Origin: Amycolatopsis circi
Lineage (GTDB): Bacteria > Actinomycetota > Actinomycetes > Mycobacteriales > Pseudonocardiaceae
Assembly: GCF_003385235.1 (NCBI RefSeq)
Contig: NZ_PQIA01000011.1
Coordinates: 1-64,000 of the forward strand
DNA: 64,000 bases
Reading direction: 5' to 3'
Shown one piece after another: positions 35,248-42,525 of the stretch. How positions within the stretch are numbered: position 1 is the stretch's first letter; each line of letters opens with the position of its first letter. The position numbers and the translations under genes are program-made. The notes under the pieces were generated by a model that did no database searches, had not been told where the DNA came from, and saw only the letters and a list, made by a program, of their open reading frames with translations.

Positions 35248-36936
35248 ATGAAGCTCTTCACCCGGCTCGCGGCCACCGCCGCGGCCGCACTGGCCGCCGT
35301 GGCCGTCACGAGCGCGCCCGCCGAGGCCGCACAGACCACCGATGTCCGGATCATCGCGCTCAACGACCTGCACGGGAACCTCGAGCCGCCGTCGGGGTCG
35401 AGCGGCCGGATCACGCTCCCGGACGGGTCCAAGGTGGACGCGGGCGGCGCGGCCTACCTCGCGACGCACGTGAAGCAGCTCGAGTCGCAGGTGCGCAACT
35501 CGATGGTGCTGTCCTCGGGCGACAACATCGGCGCGTCGCCGGTGATCTCGGCGCTGTTCCACGACGAACCGACCATGGACTTCCTCAACGAACTCGGCGT
35601 GAAGGCGTCCGTGGTGGGCAACCACGAGTTCGACGAGGGCTACCAGGAACTGCTGCGCATGCAGTTCGGCGGCTGCAACAAGACCGACGGCTGCCAGTTC
35701 CGCAAGAGCTACGACGGTGCGCGCTTCCCGCTGCTCGGGTCCAATGTGTACTTCGACAACGGACTGCCCGCGCTGCTGCCGTTCAGCATCCAGTACTCCG
35801 GCGGCGTCCCGGTCGGCATCATCGGCGCGACGCTCAAGGACCTCCCGTCGGTCGTGACGCCGGAAGCCATCAAGGGCCTCAAGTTCGGCGACGAGGTCGA
35901 GGCGATCAACCGCACGGCGAACATCCTCGACCGGCTCGGCGTCAAGGCCCAGGTCGTGCTGCTGCACCAGGGCGACGAGGCACTGCCCGGAGCCGGTCCG
36001 AACGACTGCAAGGTCCAGCCGAACGGCGACGCGGCGACCATCGCGAAGAACGTGACGCCGAAGGTCGACGCGATCTTCACCGCGCACAGCCACCAGCAGT
36101 ACAACTGCGTGATCAACGACCCGGCGGGCCAGCCCCGGCCGGTGATCCAGGGCGCGTCGTTCGGACGGCTGCTGTCGGTCGTCGACCTGAAGATCGACCG
36201 CCGCACGCGCGACGTCGTCCGGTCGCAGACCAAGGCGCACAACGAGATCGTCACCCGCGACGTCACGCCGGACCCGGCCGTGACGAAGCTCGTCGACGAG
36301 GCCAGGACGAAGGCCGCGCCGATCGCGAACAAGCAGGTCGGCACCATCACCGCGGACCTGCCCGCAGCGGGCGGGCCGTCCGGCGAATCGCCGCTCGGCG
36401 ACGTGATCGCCGACGCTCAGCTCGAAGGGACCAAGTCCAACAACGCGGTGATCGCGATGACGAACCCGGGCGGGATCCGCGCCGACCTGACGTACAAATC
36501 GTCCTCGGCCGGTGAAGGCGACGGCGTCGTCACCTACGGCGAGGCGTTCACCGTGCAGCCGTTCTCGAACATCATGCAGACGATCACGCTCACCGGCGCC
36601 AACCTGAAGAACGTGCTGGAACAGCAGTGGGGCCAGCCCGGCGGCACCAAGATCCTGCAGATCTCGAAGTCGCTGCACTACACGTACTCGGCGGCCGCCC
36701 CGGTCGGCTCGCGGGTCTCGAACATCACGGTCAACGGCACGGCGGTCGACCCGGCGGCCAAGTACCGGGTGTCGGTGAACAACTTCCTCGCTGCCGGCGG
36801 CGACGGGTTCGCCGAGTTCACCAAGGGCACCGACCTGGCAGGCGGGCCGGTGGACCTGGATGCGTTCATCGCCTACCTCGGCGCGCACCCGGGCATCGCT
36901 CCGCCGCCCGCGGACCGGATCACGGTGGCTCCGTAG
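35248..36936 (+). CDS. Secreted bifunctional metallophosphatase/5'-nucleotidase (UshA/CpdB-like)
   Basis: A 562-residue extracellular phosphoesterase. The signal peptide MKLFTRLAATAAAALAAVAV ends near AEA (about residue 28). The metallophosphatase domain carries the dimetal ligands: ALNDLHGNL, SSGDNIGASP, VGNHEFDEG and AHSHQQYN. The C-terminal 5'-nucleotidase domain has the substrate pocket NPGGIRADL and VNNFLAAGGDGF. It should hydrolyse nucleotides or cyclic nucleotides for phosphate or nucleoside salvage. ATG 35248 has AGGAAA upstream. A cysteine pair, GCNKTDGC, is probably a disulfide. Confidence 0.92.
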   Translation: MKLFTRLAATAAAALAAVAVTSAPAEAAQTTDVRIIALNDLHGNLEPPSGSSGRITLPDGSKVDAGGAAYLATHVKQLESQVRNSMVLSSGDNIGASPVISALFHDEPTMDFLNELGVKASVVGNHEFDEGYQELLRMQFGGCNKTDGCQFRKSYDGARFPLLGSNVYFDNGLPALLPFSIQYSGGVPVGIIGATLKDLPSVVTPEAIKGLKFGDEVEAINRTANILDRLGVKAQVVLLHQGDEALPGAGPNDCKVQPNGDAATIAKNVTPKVDAIFTAHSHQQYNCVINDPAGQPRPVIQGASFGRLLSVVDLKIDRRTRDVVRSQTKAHNEIVTRDVTPDPAVTKLVDEARTKAAPIANKQVGTITADLPAAGGPSGESPLGDVIADAQLEGTKSNNAVIAMTNPGGIRADLTYKSSSAGEGDGVVTYGEAFTVQPFSNIMQTITLTGANLKNVLEQQWGQPGGTKILQISKSLHYTYSAAAPVGSRVSNITVNGTAVDPAAKYRVSVNNFLAAGGDGFAEFTKGTDLAGGPVDLDAFIAYLGAHPGIAPPPADRITVAP

Positions 36937-36943
36937 GCAAGGT

Positions 36944-36994
36944 CCGTGAAGGACTCCTTGAGGGAATCAGATTCCCTCAAGGAGTCCTTCACGG
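36944..36994. repeat. Family B intergenic palindrome, copy 2
   Basis: A perfect inverted repeat with 25-bp arms (36944-36968, 36970-36994) around one A, the same design as 7122-7172. The arm begins CCGTGAAGGACTCCTTGAGG. It starts 7 bases after the 5'-nucleotidase stop codon and is followed by CTTTT, so here it can act as a terminator. Confidence 0.92.
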
Positions 36995-37051
36995 CTTTTC
37001 GGCTCTCGTTTCTCCAAGACCGGGGTGAACCGGCGGGGGAGAATGGTCCGC

Positions 37052-37384
37052 ATGACGATGACCTGGGACGACGTGACCGCGTGGGCGCGGGAGGAGCTGG
37101 CCGAGACCGAGGTGTCGACCTGGTACCGCACGCCCGCGTTGAAGGTGGCGGGCAAGGGTTACGCGCGGTTGCGTACCGAGGCCGAGGGCGGGCTGGTGCT
37201 GTTCGTCGGGCTCGACGAGAAGGCAGCGCTGCTCGCCTCAGACGATCCGGCCTTCTTCACCACGCCGCACTACGACGGCCACGGCTCGATCCTCGTACAC
37301 CTCGACCGCGTCGATCCGCAGCAGCTGCGGGAACTGCTGACCGAGTCGTGGCGGTCGAAAGCCCCGGCGCGGCTCAGCAAATGA
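37052..37384 (+). CDS. MmcQ/YjbR family DNA-binding-type protein
   Basis: A 110-residue protein with the YjbR fold. Family features are MTWDDVTAWAREELAETEV at the start, KVAGKGYARL, LVLFVGLDEKAALLASD, and the HYDGHGSILVHLDRVD block. No enzymatic role is known. The ATG chosen has GGGGAG about 10 bases upstream; three upstream in-frame starts are less likely. It overlaps the convergent VanW gene by 11 bases. Confidence 0.88.
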   Translation: MTMTWDDVTAWAREELAETEVSTWYRTPALKVAGKGYARLRTEAEGGLVLFVGLDEKAALLASDDPAFFTTPHYDGHGSILVHLDRVDPQQLRELLTESWRSKAPARLSK

Positions 37385-39212
37385 CGATCGGCTGCGGGGA
37401 GTACGTCGTGCTGCGGCTTTCCTCGCGGACCTCACCGCCGCTGGCCAGGTCGTAGAACACGCGGGTGTCGCTGACGGTGAAGCCGGACGCGCCCGGAGAG
37501 GCGTGGCACTGGCCGTCCGGCCCTGGCCCGAGCTGGACCGTCGGCGGCACCTGGTTCGACGGCGCGCCGCTGCGGCCTTCGACGCGGAAGTGCTTGGTAC
37601 CCCAGATCTTCACCGTCACGGAATCACCGCTGGCGCTCGCCTGGATCGCGAATCCGGTCGGATCGTTGTTGGCCAGCTTGAGGTCCACGGCGTTGCCGGA
37701 GCTGTCCACCGCCACCGCGTCGCGGCCCGCCGGGTAGCGGTTGATGAAGTGGTCGTGTGCGGCGTGGCCGCCGTCGCCGAGGCCGGCCAGGTAAGCCGCG
37801 TTGTACAAAGTGGACGAAAGCTGCGAGAGCCCGCCTCCGGACACTGCCGGGCCGGTGCCGTCCTCGTCGACCGGCGCGGACGCGTAACCGCCGCCGCGAT
37901 AGTCGTTGAGGCTAAAGGATTCCCCTGGTTTCACCAGGACACCGTTGATGCGTCCGGCGAGCGTGGCGACGTTCGCCGCGGCCGGGCCGCTGAGCCCGCC
38001 GGTCGTGTACTCGCCGATGACCTCCTTGACGCCCAGCGCGTTCGCGCCGTCGGTGGTCAGCGTCGGGTGCTTCTGGTCGTAGGCGACCGGCAGGTCGCGG
38101 CCGGTCGGCTTGGCGAGCACCTCGGTGAGGGACTTGAAAGTGTTGGCCCAGTTGATCTTTCGCCCGTCCTCGGACGGCGTGACGGCCGGTGCGCCGGAGT
38201 CGAGGCTGATCTGCGCGTCCTTGCTGTTCGTCTCGGTGGACGCGAGGTCCGGCTGGACGGCCGCGCGCAGCTTCTCCTGATCGATCCGCAGTTCGAGACC
38301 GCCGCCGCCGTTCGGCTGGAACTGGAACGACGACGCGATCGCCGACGGCTGCAGCGTGCTGTCCTTGCCCTGTCCGTGCAGCACGACCGGCGAGGCGACC
38401 GCAGGCGCGACGACGGTGTCCAGCAGCCGGTGCACGTCGGCGGAAGTGGTTTTGGGCGGCGTCACGGCCATTTTCAGCGTGACCCCGCGCGGTGAAAGCC
38501 AGTCCGCCACCACGGTTTGCACCGCGGCCGGGACGTCGGTCAGCTCCTGGCCCTGCCGCGGCTCGACCGCATACGCGGTGACGCCGTCCGACTCCTTCGG
38601 CGTGAATCCGATGCTGCCCTCGACCAGCGGATGGTTGAGCTGTTTCCCGGCGAGCTGCTGCACCGCGTCAGTCACCTCGAGCTGATCGCTGCGCGTCACG
38701 ACGCCCACCTCGCGGGTGGTGAAGAACGACAGCAGCCGGGTGAGCGGGCTCCACGGCTGGTGTCCGGCCTGGGCGAGCGTGCCGGGCCAGTCGAGGCCGA
38801 GCCCGGAATCCGCGGGAACGAGCGTGCCGGTGACGTCGCCGGCGTGGATCGCCACCGGACGGGTCAGCCGGGGCTGGAGTTCGCTGTGCAGCTTGGCTTC
38901 GGCCTCGGCGTAGGACAGGTCGCCGACGTCGATCCCGGCCACCTGCACGCCGCGCGGCACGTCGCCGGCGCTGGTCATCAGGTCGACCGTGTACAGCAGC
39001 ACGAACAGTCCGAGCAGGCAGCCGACGATCATGAACGTGCGGCCGACGCGTTTGCGGAACCGGCGGAAGCGCGTGTTCGGCGGCGGGGGCGCGTCGGCCA
39101 CCGCGAAGATCTCGGTGGCCAGGTCCGGTTCGCCGACCAGGGCGGGGTCGTTCAGCAGCTCGTCGCTCAGCAGGTCGTCGGCGAAAGCCGACGAACGGTC
39201 TTCTTCACGCAA
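37374..39212 (-). CDS. VanW family protein with peptidoglycan-binding-type repeats
   Basis: A 612-residue membrane-anchored protein. An acidic cytoplasmic N-terminus of about 55 residues precedes one transmembrane helix at about 58-80 (RTFMIVGCLLGLFVLLYTVD). The extracellular part has two PG_binding_4/YoaR-like modules (GVQVAGIDVGDLSYAEAEAK is the first) and a C-terminal VanW domain with KPGESFSLNDYRGGG, GGLSQLSSTLYNAAYLAGL and HFINRYPAGRDAV. A final Cys-containing tail ends PIVIC. It is probably cell-wall associated; the function of VanW is unknown. Last gene of a three-gene operon. Confidence 0.88.
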   Translation of the reverse strand: MREEDRSSAFADDLLSDELLNDPALVGEPDLATEIFAVADAPPPPNTRFRRFRKRVGRTFMIVGCLLGLFVLLYTVDLMTSAGDVPRGVQVAGIDVGDLSYAEAEAKLHSELQPRLTRPVAIHAGDVTGTLVPADSGLGLDWPGTLAQAGHQPWSPLTRLLSFFTTREVGVVTRSDQLEVTDAVQQLAGKQLNHPLVEGSIGFTPKESDGVTAYAVEPRQGQELTDVPAAVQTVVADWLSPRGVTLKMAVTPPKTTSADVHRLLDTVVAPAVASPVVLHGQGKDSTLQPSAIASSFQFQPNGGGGLELRIDQEKLRAAVQPDLASTETNSKDAQISLDSGAPAVTPSEDGRKINWANTFKSLTEVLAKPTGRDLPVAYDQKHPTLTTDGANALGVKEVIGEYTTGGLSGPAAANVATLAGRINGVLVKPGESFSLNDYRGGGYASAPVDEDGTGPAVSGGGLSQLSSTLYNAAYLAGLGDGGHAAHDHFINRYPAGRDAVAVDSSGNAVDLKLANNDPTGFAIQASASGDSVTVKIWGTKHFRVEGRSGAPSNQVPPTVQLGPGPDGQCHASPGASGFTVSDTRVFYDLASGGEVREESRSTTYSPQPIVIC

Positions 39213-39236
39213 CGCCTGCCTCCCCTGGTACGGGAG

Positions 39237-39569
39237 CTACAGGTAGAGCCCCGTGCCGTGTTCGGTCCGCTCCGTGGCCACCGCGTGGATGTCGCGTTCG
39301 CGCATCACCAGGTGGCCTTCGCCCTGGATCTCGACCTCGAGCTGGTCTTCGGGATTGAAGAGCACCCGGTCGCCATGCTTGACGTTCCGCACGCTGTTGC
39401 CGACACCCAGTACATCACCCCACACCAGCCTGCGCGCGACTTGCGCGGTGGCGGGAATCACGATGCCGCCGCTGCTGCGACGCTCGCCTTCCTCCTGCGA
39501 CAACCGCACGAGCACGCGGTCGTGCAGCATCTGGATCTCGAGCTTGGGCGTGTCCGGCACGCCAGCCAT
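39237..39569 (-). CDS. GroES-like (Cpn10) small protein
   Basis: A 110-residue Cpn10-fold protein. The pattern MLHDRVLVRLSQEEGERRSS, then GGIVIPATAQ, and VKHGDRVLFNPEDQLEVEI corresponds to GroES strands and mobile-loop region. However, the roof and loop sequences differ from true GroES, and no groEL is near. It is better seen as a GroES paralogue of unknown partner. The ATG is one base after the stop of the thioredoxin-NHL gene (TAGCATG), so coupling is likely. Confidence 0.83.
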   Translation of the reverse strand: MAGVPDTPKLEIQMLHDRVLVRLSQEEGERRSSGGIVIPATAQVARRLVWGDVLGVGNSVRNVKHGDRVLFNPEDQLEVEIQGEGHLVMRERDIHAVATERTEHGTGLYL

Positions 39570-39570
39570 G

Positions 39571-41433
39571 CTACTGACCGGTTGCCGGAGCCTTGGGCTC
39601 GCCCGCCATCATCAGGCTCAGCCCCTTCCCTCCTCCGCTCTCGAAACGCACCGGGACGCCCCAGTCCTGCCGGGTGATCCGGCACGCCGGGTGCTCGCCG
39701 CCGTCATCGCAGCTCGCGGCCTGCGCCACTACCTGCAAGACACCTTCGGTCGCGCCTTCGGCGAACTTGATACGCCGCACGAGGTCAGTTCCGACCCCGG
39801 CTCCGTCGGCGAGCAGTTCCGGCGGCGACGCGGTGATCTCCAGCCGCGTCGAGGGCCCGTAGCGCTCGTCGAGCTTCTCGCCGGGCGGCGGGGTGAAGAC
39901 AACGGAAAATTCGACTTCGCCGGGCGCGAGCACGGTCGGCGGACGCTGTACGGCCTGACGCTTGCCTGCGACGGCGGTCGCCTGGCCATTGCCCCCGAGC
40001 GGGGTAACCCGGTTGCCCGCCGATTCCACGACGTACAGCTCGCCGTCGTGGCGCACCAGGCCTTGGGGTTCGGCGAACCCAGTCGCAAGTGTCGTGACGT
40101 CGCGGGTGAACGGGTCGTAGCGGCGGATCGCGCCGTTGTAGGTGTCGGCGATCGCGACCCGGCCGTCGGACAGCACGGCGAGGCCGAGCGGATGCTGCAG
40201 CAGCGCCTGGTCGGACGGGCCGTCGGCGTGGCCGAAGGTGAACAGGTCCGTGCCGACCGCGGTGTGCACGGTGAACGACTCGTCCGCCGGTTCGATCCAG
40301 CGCAGGGCCGAGGTTTCCGCGTCGACGAACCAGAGTTTCTGCCCGTCCACGGCGAATCCGGACGGCTGGGCGAAGAACGCCTCGTGCACGTCGCCGTCGC
40401 GCAGGCCCTCGACGGTGGTGCCGGCGAACCGGCGGATGGTGCCCGAGGACGGGTCGAACACGCTCAGCGTGTGGTTTCCGGCCATCGCGACGACCACGCC
40501 GCCCGCGGGGGCCCACCACGCGACGTCCCACGGGCTGGTGAGGTCGGTGTCCAGCGCCTTGCCGGTGTCGGTGCCGTCGCGCCACTGTTTCCCGGTTCCG
40601 GCAACGGTTTTCACTTCGCCGGTGTTGAGGTCCAAGCCGCGCAGGCGATGCCCGGCGGTGTCGGCGACGATCGCGTGATACCCGGCGCGCTCGGCGACTT
40701 CGTTGGGCAGCAAGGCGATTCCGGACGGTTCGGCGAACTGGGCCAGGTCGAACGGCCCGTCCTGCGTTCCGCGAACCCCGCTGCCGAAGCGCCGGATGAC
40801 GGTTTCGCCGTCGGAAGCGAACTCGACGATCGAGTGATGTCCGGTGTCCGCCACCAGAATCCGGCCACCCGCAGTGACGACCGCCTTACTGGGGAAACGC
40901 AGTTCGGTGCGCTGTTCCTCGACCGGCACGTACGGGCTGCCGCCGCGCCGGAGCGTGCCCTTGGCGTCATGCTTCGCGACGAGGTCGGCGATCACGCGGC
41001 GTAACGCCTCGCCGTGGCCCTCACCGGCCGCGACATGCACGACGTAACCCTCGGGGTCCACGACGACCAGCGTCGGCCAGGCCCGCACGGCGTACTGCGA
41101 CCACAGCTCCATCTTCGGGTCGTTGACCACCGGATGGTGCACCTCGTACCGGCGCACCGCGGCCTCGATCGACGTGCGCTCGCCCTCGCGGCTGAACTTC
41201 GGCGAGTGCACCCCCACCGTGACCAGGACATCGGCGAATTCCTGTTCCAGCGGACGGAGTTCGTCGAGAACGTGCAGGCAGTTGACGCAGCCGCTGGTCC
41301 AGAAGTCCAGCAGCACCACGCGTCCGCGCAGTTGCGCCAGAGTGAGCCGGCGACCGCCGGTGTTGAGCCAGACGTCGCCGGTCAGCTCGGGCGCGCGTAC
41401 GCGGGCTTGCCGGGCTTGCGGTGAGGAAGTCAC
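39571..41433 (-). CDS. Thioredoxin-fold/NHL-repeat protein (NHLRC2-like)
   Basis: A 620-residue protein. The N-terminal thioredoxin-like domain (about 20-160) has DFWTSGCVNCLHVLDEL with a CVNC active site and the cis-Pro region YAVRAWPTLVVVDPEG. A six-bladed NHL beta-propeller (about 190-500) has blades such as GGRILVADTGHHSIVEF, and GLAVLSDGRVAIADTYNGAI. A C-terminal beta domain follows. The same domain order occurs in NHLRC2. There is no signal peptide, so it should be cytoplasmic; its redox partner is unknown. First gene of the operon with the GroES-like and VanW genes. Confidence 0.88.
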   Translation of the reverse strand: MTSSPQARQARVRAPELTGDVWLNTGGRRLTLAQLRGRVVLLDFWTSGCVNCLHVLDELRPLEQEFADVLVTVGVHSPKFSREGERTSIEAAVRRYEVHHPVVNDPKMELWSQYAVRAWPTLVVVDPEGYVVHVAAGEGHGEALRRVIADLVAKHDAKGTLRRGGSPYVPVEEQRTELRFPSKAVVTAGGRILVADTGHHSIVEFASDGETVIRRFGSGVRGTQDGPFDLAQFAEPSGIALLPNEVAERAGYHAIVADTAGHRLRGLDLNTGEVKTVAGTGKQWRDGTDTGKALDTDLTSPWDVAWWAPAGGVVVAMAGNHTLSVFDPSSGTIRRFAGTTVEGLRDGDVHEAFFAQPSGFAVDGQKLWFVDAETSALRWIEPADESFTVHTAVGTDLFTFGHADGPSDQALLQHPLGLAVLSDGRVAIADTYNGAIRRYDPFTRDVTTLATGFAEPQGLVRHDGELYVVESAGNRVTPLGGNGQATAVAGKRQAVQRPPTVLAPGEVEFSVVFTPPPGEKLDERYGPSTRLEITASPPELLADGAGVGTDLVRRIKFAEGATEGVLQVVAQAASCDDGGEHPACRITRQDWGVPVRFESGGGKGLSLMMAGEPKAPATGQ

Positions 41434-41569
41434 GGGAGGAGTGAACTACATCCGGTCACGCGGTGTTCCGTCAACCACGGCCGGAGAGAAGAACCTCACC
41501 CCGGCGAGGGAGCCCATTCCGGCGAAAAAGGGCGCGCGGACGCGGCGGGGCGCTACGTACGCTTCGGGC

Positions 41570-42142
41570 ATGGCACAAGTTCAGCCGGCCGAAGCCTTCA
41601 CCGTGGAGGAGGCCCGCATCCTGCAGCAGAAACTCGGCGAGCCCTTGCGGCCTGGCCTCACCCCCGCCGAACTGAGCGACGTCGAGGACCAGTTCGGGTT
41701 CACGTTTTCCGACGACCACCGGATTTTCCTCACCGCCGGGGTCCCGGTCGGCGACCGCTGGCCGGATTGGCGCCACGGCGACCCGGACCAGCTGCGCAAA
41801 CGCCTCGACTGGCCGGTCGACGGCGTCCTGTATGACGTGGAGAACAACGACCTGTGGCTTCCCGAATGGGGCACCCGGCCGCGGTCGATGTGCAACGCGC
41901 TCGCGGTCGCCCGGCGGCACCTGGCGACGGTGCCGCAGCTGGTGCCGGTGTGCGGGCACCGGTATCTGCCCGGGACGCCTGGGGAGTCCGGGTATCCGGT
42001 TTTGTCGGTGTATCAGACCGATGTGGTCTATTACGGCTGGGACCTGCGCAGTTACCTGCGGCACGAGTTCGGCGGGGAGCCGCTGGGGGAGGAACCGGCG
42101 GGCGTCCGGGTCGTGGAGTTCTGGTCGCGGTTCGTGGAATGA
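41570..42142 (+). CDS. SMI1/KNR4 (SUKH)-like protein
   Basis: A 190-residue soluble protein. The N-terminal TPAELSDVEDQFGFTFSDDH, then RIFLTAGVPVG, is the typical SUKH start, followed by WPDWRHGDPDQLRKRL and DLWLPEWGTRP. SUKH proteins are frequent immunity proteins or regulators; no toxin gene lies beside it. The ATG at 41570 follows a GC-rich gap without a strong ribosome-binding site. The palindromic element begins one base after its TGA. Confidence 0.8.
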   Translation: MAQVQPAEAFTVEEARILQQKLGEPLRPGLTPAELSDVEDQFGFTFSDDHRIFLTAGVPVGDRWPDWRHGDPDQLRKRLDWPVDGVLYDVENNDLWLPEWGTRPRSMCNALAVARRHLATVPQLVPVCGHRYLPGTPGESGYPVLSVYQTDVVYYGWDLRSYLRHEFGGEPLGEEPAGVRVVEFWSRFVE

Positions 42143-42206
42143 GCTGTGTCTTTGGCGCTGTGTTTGATGGCGCCGGCTTCGCCGTCGCGTGCGGGATCGC
42201 CTTTAA

Positions 42207-42273
42207 GTCGGCGGGTCGGGGAGCACCGCACCCGGCCCGGGGGGCCGTGCACGCTGCTCCCCGACCCGCCGAC
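42207..42273. repeat. Hairpin 1 inside the nested element
   Basis: Perfect 19-bp arms (GTCGGCGGGTCGGGGAGCA, 42207-42225; complement at 42255-42273). The loop contains a 23-base segment (42229-42251) that is found, inverted and unchanged, as the loop of hairpin 2, although the two stems differ in sequence. Confidence 0.9.
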
Positions 42274-42367
42274 GCGATCCCGCCGTTCGGGTCAAGTCGG
42301 CGTCGGACCTGGTTTGACCCAAACCGGCCAAAGACCACCACCCAACCCGACCCGAACGCGGGATCGC

Positions 42368-42436
42368 GTCGGCGTCTGGCGGGAGCGACGTGCACGGCCC
42401 CCCGGGCCGGGTGCGTCGTTCCCGCCAGACGCCGAC
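42368..42436. repeat. Hairpin 2 inside the nested element
   Basis: Arms of 23 bp (42368-42390 and 42414-42436) pair with one G-T wobble. The arm starts GTCGGCGTCTGGCGGGA, related to hairpin 1 only in its first bases. The 23-base loop (42391-42413) is the exact reverse complement of 42229-42251. Confidence 0.9.
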
Positions 42437-42442
42437 TTAAAG

Positions 42443-42524
42443 GCGATCCCGCCGCGACGGCGGAGCCGGCGCCAAAGACACAGCGATCCCGCACGCGACG
42501 GCGGAGCCGGCGCCAAAGACACAG
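42443..42524. repeat. Tandem 41/42-bp direct repeat at the right end of the nested element
   Basis: Copies at 42443-42483 and 42483-42524 share everything from GCGATCCCGC to GCGCCAAAGACACAG, differing by one inserted A. The left end of the element has a truncated version of the same duplication (42144-42157 followed by 42158 onward). This suggests slippage or repeated insertion at the element's border. Confidence 0.88.
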
Positions 42525-42525
42525 A

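Larger units (their letters stand above)
42144..42524. repeat. 381-bp nested palindromic element between two convergent stop codons
   Basis: The ends are a perfect 15-bp inverted repeat CTGTGTCTTTGGCGC (42144-42158 and 42510-42524). On both strands the element begins one base after the flanking gene's TGA. It consists of two modules in inverted orientation, each with the end sequence, a CTTTAAGTCGGCG block and a long hairpin (42207-42273; 42368-42436). A central inverted repeat (GACGCGATCCCG near 42271 against 42359-42370) joins them. All translated frames here are Arg/Pro-rich noise. It may act as a bidirectional terminator, but its size and internal duplications point to a mobile or amplified module. 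Confidence 0.88.
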
